Assembly: GCA_002449845.1 (NCBI GenBank)
Contig: DJXW01000034.1
Coordinates: 71,236 to 135,235, forward strand
Direction: 5' to 3'
Length of the DNA: 64,000 nt
Origin: Prevotella sp. UBA6994
GTDB taxonomy: Bacteria; Bacteroidota; Bacteroidia; Bacteroidales; Bacteroidaceae
In this document: piece after piece, positions 32,346-41,631 of the stretch
Position numbering within the stretch: the first letter of the stretch is position 1
Layout: every line of letters begins with the position of its first letter
Made by a program: the position numbers and the translations under genes
The notes under the pieces: generated by a model
Seen by the model: the letters and a program-made list of their open reading frames with translations, nothing else
Databases searched by the model: none
What the model was told of the DNA's origin: nothing

Positions 32346-32353
32346 CAAAGGTA
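32346..32353 (-). promoter_or_regulatory. -7 box TACCTTTG for tRNA-Lys
   Basis: TAnnTTTG match read on the minus strand, 32 nt upstream of the tRNA and 26 nt beyond the end of the AI-2E transporter gene. Confidence 0.65.
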
Positions 32354-32378
32354 ATATGTTTTTTTGGATTAGACAAAT

Positions 32379-33476
32379 TTATTTCTCCTTTTTTTCTTCT
32401 AAGTCGGTGTTTTTGTACTCTTTTGTTACATATCTCTGCCAATATGCGATGATAATTGTGGTAAGAGGGAGGGCAATTATCAATCCGATGAACCCAAGCA
32501 ATGCTCCCCAAACGGATAATGAAAGTAGCAGAATGGCTGGATTTAGTCCCATTGCTTTGCCCATAATCTTTGGTGTGACAATCATGTCGCAAATGATTTG
32601 TACGACGATGAACACCAATACAGCCAATCCAAAGATAATCCAGAAGTTCTGTCCCGTATCGGCAGCCTTGAGCATTGCGAGCAAAGCCGTAGGGATGAGA
32701 GCAAACGTATGGAGGTAAGGCACAAGGTCGAGAATACCGATGAGAATGCCTAAGCCAATAGCCATGGGGAAGCCAATAATGGTGAAGCCGATGCAGAAGA
32801 GTATTCCCATGCACAATGCCACCAATCCCTGACCACGAATGTAATTGTTCAGTTCTCTTTCCACGTCACCCATCAGTTCTTTCCAGAATGGTCTGCTCTT
32901 TTTGGGGAAGATTTTAATCCAGTTATGGGTAAGCGTTTCATAGTCGAGCAGAATGAAGAACATATATAATAAGGTGATGAAAGAAGCAATTACACTAATG
33001 ACCACATTCGCAGTTTGTCCAACAAATGAGAAGAATTTGGGCATTACTATTTTGATAGCATCGTCGAAATCCTTGCTTTTGAAGAAGTTCATGATTTGCT
33101 CCTGATTATCCCTTGACCATTGTTTGATATAGTCGGTGATATTATTGGTGGGTGTAGTCTCATTCAAGAACTTGATAGCCACCTCGCCCAATTTTTGGAA
33201 TTGTTGAATCATCGGAGGGATGATGAACCACACCACCAATGCGACAATGGCAATGACGGTAAGCATAGTGATGATGATGGCAAGGATGCGAGAGGGTACA
33301 TGTGCCTTTTCTTGGAAGAATTTAACCATTGGGTTAAGAAGGTACGCCAAAAACCATGCCACGAAAAAAGGCAAGAGCACTCCGCTTAGTTTATTTACGA
33401 AATAAAGTACCGTTAGGGTGATGATGGCAATGCCTACCCATCTGATTAGTTTGTCGAATGTGATTTTATTTTCCAT
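32379..33476 (-). CDS. AI-2E family transporter
   Basis: 365-residue inner-membrane protein of the AI-2E (PerM/YdiK/TqsA) family. Two or three N-terminal helices, an amphipathic region (about 75-150), then five helices with LVPYLHTFALIP and the family motif region IMGKAMGLNPAILLLSLSVWGALLGFIGLIIALPLT near the C-terminus. Despite the name most members are not known to carry AI-2; some act as sodium-coupled exporters. Its start codon overlaps the end of the thymidine kinase gene by 11 nt, so the two are co-transcribed. Confidence 0.93.
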   Translation of the reverse strand: MENKITFDKLIRWVGIAIITLTVLYFVNKLSGVLLPFFVAWFLAYLLNPMVKFFQEKAHVPSRILAIIITMLTVIAIVALVVWFIIPPMIQQFQKLGEVAIKFLNETTPTNNITDYIKQWSRDNQEQIMNFFKSKDFDDAIKIVMPKFFSFVGQTANVVISVIASFITLLYMFFILLDYETLTHNWIKIFPKKSRPFWKELMGDVERELNNYIRGQGLVALCMGILFCIGFTIIGFPMAIGLGILIGILDLVPYLHTFALIPTALLAMLKAADTGQNFWIIFGLAVLVFIVVQIICDMIVTPKIMGKAMGLNPAILLLSLSVWGALLGFIGLIIALPLTTIIIAYWQRYVTKEYKNTDLEEKKEK

Positions 33477-34059
33477 TTTCCAAAGATTCTTCTTTTATAG
33501 CTTTTTGATAACAGTCGCGACAAAGAGGTTCGTATTCCGTCTTCTCTCCAAGAAGTACGCGCTTGTCGTTTTGAATCAGTCTGTGACTCACGTATGCCAA
33601 TGCGCCACAACGCACGCAGATGGCGTGGACCTTAGTCACCTCGTCGGCAATGGCACAAAGGGCAGGCATGGGACCGAAGGGAATACCCTTGAAGTCCATA
33701 TCGAGACCAGCCACGATCACACGAACGCCACGGTTAGCCAGCTCATTGCATACTTCCACCAATCCATTGTCGAGGAATTGGGCTTCGTCAATGCCCACCA
33801 CCTCAATGTCAGACGACAGCAACAGAATGGTTGACGAAGTATCGACAGGCGTGGATGGGATAGCCGTCTGGTCATGACTCACTACATTCACTTCGGAATA
33901 TCGTGTGTCAATGGAAGGCTTGAATATCTCCACCTTCTGTTTTGCGAATTTCGCACGTTTCAATCTTCTTATCAGTTCTTCGGTTTTACCCGAGAACATA
34001 GACCCGCATACAACCTCAATTCTGCCAGGTCTGTGTGACTCTCTGTACAAATTTTCCAT
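33466..34059 (-). CDS. tdk: Thymidine kinase
   Basis: Type II thymidine kinase phosphorylating thymidine with ATP in the pyrimidine salvage pathway. Motifs: P-loop GSMFSGKTEEL (about 18-28), Walker B-like GIDEAQFLD, and a zinc lasso with CVRCG and CRDCYQ. Two adjacent ATGs (34062 and 34059) are possible starts. An ATG 13 codons further upstream lies inside or upstream of the TACTTTTG box (34071-34078) and is therefore unlikely. The predicted leader is under 10 nt. 198 residues is the normal family length. Confidence 0.95.
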   Translation of the reverse strand: MENLYRESHRPGRIEVVCGSMFSGKTEELIRRLKRAKFAKQKVEIFKPSIDTRYSEVNVVSHDQTAIPSTPVDTSSTILLLSSDIEVVGIDEAQFLDNGLVEVCNELANRGVRVIVAGLDMDFKGIPFGPMPALCAIADEVTKVHAICVRCGALAYVSHRLIQNDKRVLLGEKTEYEPLCRDCYQKAIKEESLENGK

Positions 34060-34070
34060 CATGATGAGTG

Positions 34071-34078
34071 CAAAAGTA
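34071..34078 (-). promoter_or_regulatory. -7 box TACTTTTG, near-leaderless
   Basis: TAnnTTTG match read on the minus strand, ending 9-12 nt before the thymidine kinase start codon. Confidence 0.5.
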
Positions 34079-34140
34079 CAAAGACGTTTTAAAAATTGCA
34101 AAGAAATAACGGATTTTTTTGTGGGTGAAGATTATTTAAC

Positions 34141-34148
34141 TATATTTG
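34141..34148 (+). promoter_or_regulatory. -7 box TATATTTG, near-leaderless
   Basis: TAnnTTTG match ending 9 nt before the rsmI ATG at 34158. It shows that the in-frame ATG at 34146 cannot be the start. Confidence 0.6.
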
Positions 34149-34157
34149 TCGCTTGAT

Positions 34158-34859
34158 ATGGGTATATTATACATTGTGCCTACTCCAGTGGGCAATATGG
34201 AAGATATAACACTGAGAGCCATTCGTATTCTCAAAGAGGTGGATTTGGTGTTGGCGGAAGATACTCGCACGTCGAGTTTCTTGCTCAAGCATTTCGGCAT
34301 TAACCAACATTTGATTTCGCATCATAAGTTCAATGAACACGGAACGGCAAACAGTATTGTAGAACGTTTGAAGTCGGGACAAACCATCGCCCTTATCAGT
34401 GATGCAGGTACGCCTGGCATCAGCGACCCTGGTTTCTATCTGGCAAGAGAAGCTATTGCCGCAGGGATAGAGGTGCAAACGCTGCCAGGAGCTACGGCTT
34501 GCATTCCTGCACTTGTCTCATCGGGCTTGCCTTGCGACAGATTCTGCTTTGAGGGATTTCTTCCCCAGAAGAAAGGAAGGCAGACGCAATTGGAATCATT
34601 GAGGGACGAAGTGCGTACGATGGTGTTTTACGAATCGCCTTATCGTGTACTTAAAACCTTGCAACAGTTTGCCGATATCTTCGGAGGAGATAGAAGGGTA
34701 AGCGTCTGTCGTGAAATATCCAAAGTACATGAAGAAAGCGTGCGTGGGACTTTAGAAGAGGTGATAGCCCATTTCACAGAAAAGGAACCGAAGGGTGAAT
34801 TTGTCATCGTGTTGGCAGGAAAGACAAAAGAAAAAAAATCTAAAAATCAATCAATATGA
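34158..34859 (+). CDS. rsmI: 16S rRNA (cytidine1402-2'-O)-methyltransferase
   Basis: Methylates the 2'-O of C1402 in 16S rRNA, using SAM, to tune decoding. 233 residues with all family blocks: PTPVGNMEDITLRA, LAEDTRTS, SDAGTPGISDPG, LPGATACIPAL and FEGFLPQKKGRQ. The start at 34158 follows from the promoter position. The last 4 nt (ATGA) overlap the start of the lipoprotein gene, so they are translationally coupled. Confidence 0.96.
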   Translation: MGILYIVPTPVGNMEDITLRAIRILKEVDLVLAEDTRTSSFLLKHFGINQHLISHHKFNEHGTANSIVERLKSGQTIALISDAGTPGISDPGFYLAREAIAAGIEVQTLPGATACIPALVSSGLPCDRFCFEGFLPQKKGRQTQLESLRDEVRTMVFYESPYRVLKTLQQFADIFGGDRRVSVCREISKVHEESVRGTLEEVIAHFTEKEPKGEFVIVLAGKTKEKKSKNQSI

Positions 34860-35710
34860 AAAAGTTATTGTTTACCGCATTGGCATTTACCATGCTATTT
34901 GTTACAAGTTGTCAAGAAGAGCGTAAGGCTCCAACCTCTACAGTATCTAAAGTAGAAGACTCTTTGCAAAAGGTAATAGTACAAAAAGACAACGAGATTA
35001 ATGACATGATGTCAACCCTGAATCAGATTCAGGAAGGCTTCCGTGAGATTGCACAAGCAGAAAATCGTGTTAACATCGTCAAGGATGGTGAGCGTAGCGA
35101 CAAGGCTCAGCAAATCAGAGAGAACATTGCGTTTATCTCTAATACGATGAAACACAACAGAGAACTGATTGAGAAGTTACGTCAGCAAGTGAGAGAAAGT
35201 TCGTTGAAAGGCGACCAGTTGAAGTCAACCATAGAAAATATGGTAAAGCAATTGGAAGAGAAAGACCAACAGTTGCAATTGTTGCGCTCAGAGCTTGATG
35301 CCAAAAACATTCATATCACAGAATTGGACCAAACGATTACCAATCTGAACAAAAACGTCACCTCGTTGACAACGGAGAGTGAGCAGAAAAGTCAAACCAT
35401 CAGCAATCAAGACAAGCAATTGAATACGGCTTGGTTTGTGTTCGGAACAAAGAGAGAGCTCAAGGAGCAACATATTTTAGAAGATGGAAAAGTGCTCAGA
35501 TCCAATTTCAATAAGAGCTATTTCACTAAGATAGACATTCGCGTAGATAAGGAAATCAAGTTGTATTCCAAGTCTGCCAACATCATGACTCCTCATCCAT
35601 CCAGCAGTTACACGCTGACACGTGACGCAAACAAGCAATACGTTTTGCGCATCACCAATCCAGAACTCTTCTGGAGTACCAGTAAGTATTTGGTGATCAT
35701 GGTGAAATAA
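34856..35710 (+). CDS. Coiled-coil lipoprotein of unknown function
   Basis: 284 residues. The lipobox is FVTSC (Cys at about 19). A long coiled coil (about 30-195) is rich in Gln, Glu and Lys, followed by a C-terminal domain of about 90 residues beginning AWFVFGTKRELKEQHIL and ending in beta-rich sequence (YVLRITNPELFWSTSKYLVIMVK). The layout is like the coiled-coil protein at 1617-2489. It is probably envelope-located. ATGA overlap with rsmI. The stop codon directly abuts the stop of the convergent tadA gene, with no spacer. Confidence 0.82.
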   Translation: MKKLLFTALAFTMLFVTSCQEERKAPTSTVSKVEDSLQKVIVQKDNEINDMMSTLNQIQEGFREIAQAENRVNIVKDGERSDKAQQIRENIAFISNTMKHNRELIEKLRQQVRESSLKGDQLKSTIENMVKQLEEKDQQLQLLRSELDAKNIHITELDQTITNLNKNVTSLTTESEQKSQTISNQDKQLNTAWFVFGTKRELKEQHILEDGKVLRSNFNKSYFTKIDIRVDKEIKLYSKSANIMTPHPSSSYTLTRDANKQYVLRITNPELFWSTSKYLVIMVK

Positions 35711-36157
35711 TCATCGTTTCTCCTTAAAGAATTGTTGAATCAACGTTCTACATTCTTCCTCTAATACACCCGATGTCACTGAACATTTTGGATGAAGTGC
35801 ATCGGGTGCATATTTTTTGTAACCGCGCTTTTCGTCAGATGCACCATAAACCACTCTGCTGATTTGAGCCCACCCAATAGCTCCCGCACACATCACGCAG
35901 GGTTCCACCGTTACGTATAAAGTACAGTCGTTGAGATATTTCCCCCCAAGCGTGTTGGCGGCAGAGGTGATGGCTTGCATCTCTGCATGAGAGGTAACGT
36001 CGCAAAGTGTTTCAGTAAGGTTGTGAGTTCGGGCTATAATCCTTCCCTTGCATTCAATGACAGCTCCAATGGGAATCTCGCCCGCTTGTCTTGCCAGTTC
36101 AGCCTCTTGCAAGGCTTTGCGCATCATTTGCTCATCGTGTTTTGTTTGTTCTTCCAT
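35711..36157 (-). CDS. tadA: tRNA-specific adenosine deaminase
   Basis: Converts wobble A34 to inosine in tRNA-Arg(ACG). 148 residues. Zinc ligands His57 and proton shuttle Glu59 in HAEM, plus Cys87 and Cys90 in PCVMCAGAI. An upstream ATG at 36178 overlaps the TACATTTG -7 box (36176-36183) and is rejected, so translation starts at 36157. Single gene. Confidence 0.95.
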   Translation of the reverse strand: MEEQTKHDEQMMRKALQEAELARQAGEIPIGAVIECKGRIIARTHNLTETLCDVTSHAEMQAITSAANTLGGKYLNDCTLYVTVEPCVMCAGAIGWAQISRVVYGASDEKRGYKKYAPDALHPKCSVTSGVLEEECRTLIQQFFKEKR

Positions 36158-36175
36158 GACGTTCTTTTTATGGTG

Positions 36176-36183
36176 CAAATGTA
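36176..36183 (-). promoter_or_regulatory. -7 box TACATTTG
   Basis: TAnnTTTG match read on the minus strand, 18 nt upstream of the tadA start codon at 36157. Confidence 0.55.
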
Positions 36184-36333
36184 GTCATTATTTATGAGGA
36201 AAAAGCATTGTGAGGATATTATTTGCCACTAAATGTATTGAAAAGGTTTACAGATTAAAAAGAAAGGACATTTATTTTGATGAAAATGAGGATAAATAAA
36301 AGGAATGGTGAATAATAATTCATGATTTTTTTG

Positions 36334-36341
36334 TAAATTTG
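36334..36341 (+). promoter_or_regulatory. -7 box TAAATTTG
   Basis: TAnnTTTG match, 36 nt upstream of the M6 peptidase start codon. Confidence 0.6.
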
Positions 36342-36377
36342 CACCTTATATAAATATAATCAACAAAGTAGAATCTA

Positions 36378-39300
36378 ATGAAAAAAAGTGATTTTTATCA
36401 GTTGGCAAGACGCAGCATGATGCTTCTTGTGGTTTTAACGATGGCAATAGTCATGAATGCGATTCCTGCTAAGCCAGGATTGACTCGTACTTTGCAACTT
36501 GTAGATGGAACCACGGTGCAAGCCCAGCTTGTAGGTGATGAGTTTTTCCATTACTGGATTTCATCCGACGGAAAGACATACATGCCTGACGGAGATACAA
36601 ACTTGTATCAACTTGTGAATGTAGAGTCGTTGAAAACAAAGGCACAAGCCAGACGTGCTCAGGTAAATGCCAGACGCGCCAAACGTTTATCTCCCAAGAA
36701 GGTAGGAGAGGTTGGCTCTTATACTGGTAAAAAGAAGGGCTTGATTATTTTGGTCAACTTCGCTGGCACTTCCTTTAATAAGTCAAACACCAATGCTCTT
36801 TATAAGCGTATTGCCAATGAGGTGAATTTCAACTATCAAAACTTTGTCGGCTCGATGTATGATTATTTTTATGCCCAAAGCGAAGGACAGTTTGAGTTGA
36901 CCTTTGACGTGGTTGGTCCATACGAAGTGTCCCATGATTATTCTTATTATGGTGCCAACGATTCTCAGGGAAATGATAAATATCCAGCCAAAATGGTCAT
37001 AGAAGCCCTCAAGTCAGCTAATTCAGATGTGAACTATGCCGATTACGACTGGGATGGTGACGGTGAAGTGGATCAGGTTTACGTGGTTTATGCTGGTAAA
37101 GGAGAAGCCGATGGTGGAGCCACTACTACCATTTGGCCTCACGAATGGCAATTGAGTGCCGCTGCATACTATGGAGACGGTAGTGGTGCGCAGACATTAG
37201 ATGGCGTAAAGATTGATACATACGCTTGTGGAGCCGAGTTGAATGGTACTACGGGTGAAATTGCCGGTATTGGAACCATGTGCCATGAGTTTAGCCATTG
37301 CTTGGGCTATCCCGATTTTTATGATACTGACTATAGTGGCGGTCAAGGAATGGGTAGTTGGGACTTGATGGATGGTGGTTCGTACAATGGTGATGGTTAT
37401 TGCCCTTCTGGATATACTACATACGAACGTTGGGTGGCAGGATGGAAAACACCTATTGAACTTCTATACTCCAAGAAAGTAACTGACATGAAGGCTCTTT
37501 GTGATGGCGGAGAAGGCTATGTTATCTATAATCAAGGAAACAAGAATGAATATTTTCTGTTGGAAAACAGACAACGTGTGGGATGGGATAGTGAGATTCC
37601 AGGAGAAGGACTCTTAATCCTTCACGTAGATTACAACGCTACATCATGGGCAGACAATACTCCCAACGATGATCCCAGCCATCAACGTATGACATGGATT
37701 GCTGCTGATAACGATTATCAATATATCACTTATCAAGGTACAAAATATTATACGGAAGAAGGTATGGCTACAGACCCGTTCCCATACGGTAAAGTAAATT
37801 CCTTTAACAAATCATCAACACCAGCAGCTAAATTCTATAATAAGAACACGGATGGAACCTATTACTTGGATTCGTCAGTTGAAAAAATTACTCAGAATTC
37901 AGACGGAACTATCTCTTTCAATTTTGTGGGTTTGAGTACCGTATCTACTCCTACCTTTTCTCCAAAGGCTGGCGTATATACAGAGGCTCAAAGTGTTTCC
38001 ATCAGTTGTGCTACTGAAGGTGCAACCATCTATTATACCATTGATGGAAGTACGCCAACAGCAAACAGTACACTCTACACAGAACCTATTTCCATCGATG
38101 CTACCACCACTATCAATGCCATTGCCATCGTTGATGGTGAGGAAAGTAATGTGGCAACGGGTACATTTGTCATTCGTACGGGCACTTCTGATGCAAATCT
38201 GTTTAAGCGTGTTACTTCTATCGGTGAATTGGCAAGTGGTTTGCGTTATGTGATTGGTTGTGGTTCAAAGAATGTAGCCGCAGGAGGATTAGGTACTAAA
38301 AATACCTATTTGGACAAAGTAAGCGTGACAATTGACAATGACATTATGACCATCGACGAAAGCGTTTCTGTCTATACACTTGAAAAGAGTGGAAATGGCT
38401 ATACGCTGATGAATGATGAAGACAAGTATCTATATGCTTCTGGTGCGAAGAAATTAGCGTTGAGCAGTGACCCGAAGGTATGGACAATGACAGAGCATTC
38501 GAGTGGTATTATCATGACATACGGTTCTAACGGAACTATCTTGTACAATGCCAATAGTCCACGTTTTACCACATATACAAGTAGTCCTAATGCAAGCATG
38601 ATTTATGCCAACCTTTATGTGGAATATGCGGAAATCACGAAGAAAGATGTAACGCTGACATTCAATGCAACTGAATTTACGGGTACGGTTGGTGAAACGT
38701 TCAACGATGCGGTTCTTACCGTCAATCCAACAGGGCTCACCATTACTTATAGCAGTGACAATACTGACGTGGCTACCGTTGATGCAACCACAGGAGAAGT
38801 AACATTGTTGGGCGCAGGTAGCGTAACCATTACCGCTACGTATGCAGGAAGTGATTCTTACAATTCTGCCACCGCCTCTTATACTATTACTGTAGAGGAT
38901 GCTTCTGTTCCAGAACCTATAGACTTTACCGGTAAATACCAACTTGTGACCAGTACAAACGATTTGGAGTCTGGAAAGAAATATCTCATCGTAAGTGTTT
39001 CTGACGGTAATCATGCGTCCTATAATGGATTCTCTGTTAATAAAGGATTGGTTGGCAGTGTTTCGCCTGTGAACGATATTATCGACTTGAATGATGACAA
39101 TAACAGTGCTGTCCCCGTGGTGTTAACCAAAGATGCTTCGAACTATTGGAATGTTTTCGATACAAGCGTGAATGCCTATATTGGTCACTCTACCAAAACG
39201 TCTAAGCAATTGGCAACTTTGGAACAGCTTAATAATACCGCAAATGACTATTTGGCTTATGCTTGGACCATTTTCATCGATGATGCAAACGTAGCGTTCA

Positions 39301-39605
39301 TGATGGAAAATAACAAGGATTATTACTTGAAATACAATGCCACGGCTGATATGTTCCGTGTCTATTCAAGTGGTCAGCTGGATGTTTATCTCTATAAGGA
39401 GATGGAAGAGGTGCAGATATTGAAGGGTGACGTAAACGGTGATGGCTTCGTGAATGTAGCCGACGTGGTTGCCATTGTCAATCACATCTTGGGAACTCCT
39501 CAGGAGGTTTTCCATTTCGATGCAGCTGACATGGATGATAGTGAAAGCATCAATGTCACAGATGCTGTTCAGTTGGTTAATTACCTTCTCAATGTAGAAA
39601 ACTAA
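36378..39605 (+). CDS. Secreted M6-family metalloprotease with C-terminal dockerin
   Basis: 1075 residues. A signal-like segment (MMLLVVLTMAIVMNA) follows a 13-residue charged start. The M6 (immune inhibitor A-like) catalytic domain has the zinc motif HEFSH at residues 303-307 and the downstream GYPDFYDTDYSGGQGMGSWDLM Met-turn region. A chitobiase-type beta domain (about 515-600; TIYYTIDGSTPT) comes next, a lectin-like module of about 110 residues occurs twice, with a bacterial Ig-like domain between the copies (about 755-850). Residues 1016-1075 form a type I dockerin with two calcium-loop repeats (GDVNGDGFVNVADVV and DMDDSESINVTDAV). It probably degrades proteins outside the cell. Confidence 0.92.
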   Translation: MKKSDFYQLARRSMMLLVVLTMAIVMNAIPAKPGLTRTLQLVDGTTVQAQLVGDEFFHYWISSDGKTYMPDGDTNLYQLVNVESLKTKAQARRAQVNARRAKRLSPKKVGEVGSYTGKKKGLIILVNFAGTSFNKSNTNALYKRIANEVNFNYQNFVGSMYDYFYAQSEGQFELTFDVVGPYEVSHDYSYYGANDSQGNDKYPAKMVIEALKSANSDVNYADYDWDGDGEVDQVYVVYAGKGEADGGATTTIWPHEWQLSAAAYYGDGSGAQTLDGVKIDTYACGAELNGTTGEIAGIGTMCHEFSHCLGYPDFYDTDYSGGQGMGSWDLMDGGSYNGDGYCPSGYTTYERWVAGWKTPIELLYSKKVTDMKALCDGGEGYVIYNQGNKNEYFLLENRQRVGWDSEIPGEGLLILHVDYNATSWADNTPNDDPSHQRMTWIAADNDYQYITYQGTKYYTEEGMATDPFPYGKVNSFNKSSTPAAKFYNKNTDGTYYLDSSVEKITQNSDGTISFNFVGLSTVSTPTFSPKAGVYTEAQSVSISCATEGATIYYTIDGSTPTANSTLYTEPISIDATTTINAIAIVDGEESNVATGTFVIRTGTSDANLFKRVTSIGELASGLRYVIGCGSKNVAAGGLGTKNTYLDKVSVTIDNDIMTIDESVSVYTLEKSGNGYTLMNDEDKYLYASGAKKLALSSDPKVWTMTEHSSGIIMTYGSNGTILYNANSPRFTTYTSSPNASMIYANLYVEYAEITKKDVTLTFNATEFTGTVGETFNDAVLTVNPTGLTITYSSDNTDVATVDATTGEVTLLGAGSVTITATYAGSDSYNSATASYTITVEDASVPEPIDFTGKYQLVTSTNDLESGKKYLIVSVSDGNHASYNGFSVNKGLVGSVSPVNDIIDLNDDNNSAVPVVLTKDASNYWNVFDTSVNAYIGHSTKTSKQLATLEQLNNTANDYLAYAWTIFIDDANVAFMMENNKDYYLKYNATADMFRVYSSGQLDVYLYKEMEEVQILKGDVNGDGFVNVADVVAIVNHILGTPQEVFHFDAADMDDSESINVTDAVQLVNYLLNVEN

Positions 39606-39629
39606 AAAGAAACATTAGTTTTACGATAG

Positions 39630-39695
39630 TGAAAGATATGGTTCGCGTTCCTCAAACACCCTGTTTAGAGAACCGAAACATATCTTTCATTTTTT
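39630..39695 (+). terminator. Terminator after the M6 peptidase gene
   Basis: TGAAAGATATG (39630-39640) pairs with CATATCTTTCA (39679-39689) around an inner GTTC/GAAC stem, followed by TTTTTTG. Confidence 0.8.
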
Positions 39696-39742
39696 GTTAT
39701 ACAAAACCACCTTTTCCGCTTTGTGGTTTGAAAATATTTCAC

Positions 39743-39750
39743 TATATTTG
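39743..39750 (+). promoter_or_regulatory. -7 box TATATTTG
   Basis: TAnnTTTG match, 20 nt upstream of the yraN-birA-pyrH operon. Confidence 0.65.
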
Positions 39751-39770
39751 CAACACTTAATCTAAAGACT

Positions 39771-40142
39771 ATGGCAGAACATAATGATACAGGAAAATGG
39801 GGCGAAGAGATGGCAGTGAAGTATTTACACAAGAATGGTTATACCATTCGCGAGTGTGATTGGCGATACGGACATCGTGACATTGACATCATAGCTATCA
39901 GTCCTGACCAGCAATTTGTGGTATTCGTAGAGGTGAAGACACGCTCGAAAGATGAAATCGCATTGCCGGAAGATGCTGTTGACAGACAGAAAATCAGGAA
40001 CTTGGGATATGCAGCCAATGCTTATGTGAAGCTCAACCAGATAGTGCTCGACTTACGCTTCGACATCCTGACAATCGTTGGAGACAATCAATCAGAACCA
40101 ATAATAGACCATATAGAAGATGCGTTTAATCCAATGTTTTAA
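39771..40142 (+). CDS. yraN: YraN family (UPF0102) endonuclease-like protein
   Basis: 123 residues with the UPF0102 core: GKWGEEMAVKYLHKNGY, then a PD-(D/E)xK-type nuclease arrangement with RDIDIIAI (Asp) and VFVEVKTRS (Glu-x-Lys). The family resembles Holliday-junction resolvases, but the cellular role is not established. Its 3' end overlaps the birA start by 23 nt in another frame, so the two are translationally linked. Confidence 0.92.
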   Translation: MAEHNDTGKWGEEMAVKYLHKNGYTIRECDWRYGHRDIDIIAISPDQQFVVFVEVKTRSKDEIALPEDAVDRQKIRNLGYAANAYVKLNQIVLDLRFDILTIVGDNQSEPIIDHIEDAFNPMF

Positions 40143-40905
40143 ATTTTATAGAAATAAGAAAAAACAAGAACAACTCCCTTATCGGTTGATTCGTTTGGAG
40201 GAGACAGACTCTACCAATCGGTATCTTCACGACTATCATCCAGCCGAGGATGAAGCTATGACGGTTGTGGTTGCAAATAACCAGACCGCGGGGAAGGGGT
40301 GTGGAACCAATATTTGGGAAAGTGAACCGGGGAAGAATCTGCTTCTTTCTATCTTGGTTCACCCAACGATGGTACCTGTAGCCAAGCAGTTCTTGTTGTC
40401 TATGGCTGGGGCATTGGCGGTGAAAGATGTTCTCGACCATTATACGGAAGACATTACACTCAAATGGCCCAATGACGTATATTGGAAAGACAAGAAGATA
40501 TGCGGCACATTGATTGAAACAACATTGAGTGGCGGACGCATGAAAGACTGTGTTTTCGGCATCGGATTAAACGTAAACCAAAACATCTTCGTGAGTGATG
40601 CGCCCAATCCCGTATCTTTATGCCAAATAGTGGGACACGAGATTGATAGGGAGAAATTATTGGACGAATTGCTACGTTCTTTCTGTTCCTATTATAAGAT
40701 GATAGAAATGGGACAATACGACAACCTCTCAGGATTATATCACATGGCTCTTTACAGGAAACATGGTTTTTATCGCTTCAGAGATGCGGAAGGTGAGTTT
40801 GAAGGGGCTATCATAGAAGTGGAAGACACTGGCAGGCTGATCCTCAGAGACAAGGGGGGAATGATACGGGAATATATGTTTAAGGAATTAGAATTTATCA
40901 TATAA
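40120..40905 (+). CDS. birA: Biotin--[acetyl-CoA-carboxylase] ligase
   Basis: Attaches biotin to the biotin carboxyl carrier subunit via biotinyl-AMP. 261 residues without the N-terminal DNA-binding domain of E. coli BirA, so it is monofunctional. Motifs: LEETDSTNRYL, the adenylate loop NQTAGKGCGTN, and LKWPNDVYWKDKKICGTLIE; a short C-terminal SH3-like cap follows. Middle gene of yraN-birA-pyrH, overlapping yraN. Confidence 0.94.
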   Translation: MRLIQCFKFYRNKKKQEQLPYRLIRLEETDSTNRYLHDYHPAEDEAMTVVVANNQTAGKGCGTNIWESEPGKNLLLSILVHPTMVPVAKQFLLSMAGALAVKDVLDHYTEDITLKWPNDVYWKDKKICGTLIETTLSGGRMKDCVFGIGLNVNQNIFVSDAPNPVSLCQIVGHEIDREKLLDELLRSFCSYYKMIEMGQYDNLSGLYHMALYRKHGFYRFRDAEGEFEGAIIEVEDTGRLILRDKGGMIREYMFKELEFII

Positions 40906-40917
40906 CAATTAATAATT

Positions 40918-41625
40918 ATGGCAAGATTTAAGAGAATACTTTTAAAGTTAAGCGGTGAGAGCTTGGCTGCAGGTGGATTTGGCATTGACGTTCAGCGTTT
41001 ACAAGAATATGCCCAACAAATCAAGGAAGTGCATGACATGGGAGTGCAGATTGGTATCGTGATAGGTGGAGGCAATATATTCCGTGGATTGTCTGGAGCA
41101 TCAAAGGGATTCGACCGTGTGAAAGGCGACCAGATGGGAATGATGGCAACGGTGATTAATTCGCTTGCATTGAGTTCTGCTTTAGACGCTATTGGTGTCA
41201 AGAATAAAGTTCTGACAGCTATCCGCATGGAACCAGTTGGTGAATTTTATTCTAAATGGAAAGCCATTGATGCGATGGAGAATGGATATGTATGTATCTT
41301 TTCTGCAGGAACGGGTTCGCCTTACTTCACTACAGACACCGGTTCTTCTTTGCGTGGCGTAGAGATAGAGGCAGACGTGATGTTGAAGGGTACGAGAGTT
41401 GACGGTGTTTATACTGCTGACCCAGAGAAAGACCCAACAGCAACTAAATTCACGGATATTACATATACAGAAGTGCTGGCTCGAAATCTCAAGGTTATGG
41501 ATTTGTCGGCTATCGTGATGTGTAATGACAATAACCTACCTATCTATGTGTTTAATATGGATGTGGTTGGTAATTTGAAGCGTGTGATGGCTGGCGAAGA
41601 GATTGGTACGCTGGTGCATAAGTAG
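40918..41625 (+). CDS. pyrH: UMP kinase
   Basis: Phosphorylates UMP to UDP in pyrimidine nucleotide synthesis; hexameric amino-acid-kinase fold. 235 residues with KLSGESLAAGGFGID, VIGGGNIFRG, the UMP-binding GTGSPYFTTDT and the C-terminal MDLSAIVMCNDNNLPIYVFNM. It starts 12 nt after birA. The stop is followed within 7 nt by a 9-bp tandem array. Confidence 0.97.
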   Translation: MARFKRILLKLSGESLAAGGFGIDVQRLQEYAQQIKEVHDMGVQIGIVIGGGNIFRGLSGASKGFDRVKGDQMGMMATVINSLALSSALDAIGVKNKVLTAIRMEPVGEFYSKWKAIDAMENGYVCIFSAGTGSPYFTTDTGSSLRGVEIEADVMLKGTRVDGVYTADPEKDPTATKFTDITYTEVLARNLKVMDLSAIVMCNDNNLPIYVFNMDVVGNLKRVMAGEEIGTLVHK

Positions 41626-41631
41626 ATTTTT

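Noticed and set aside
32305..32814. 169-residue frame over the AI-2E transporter and tRNA
   Set aside because: It overlaps the tRNA and the well-supported transporter gene on the same strand in another frame.
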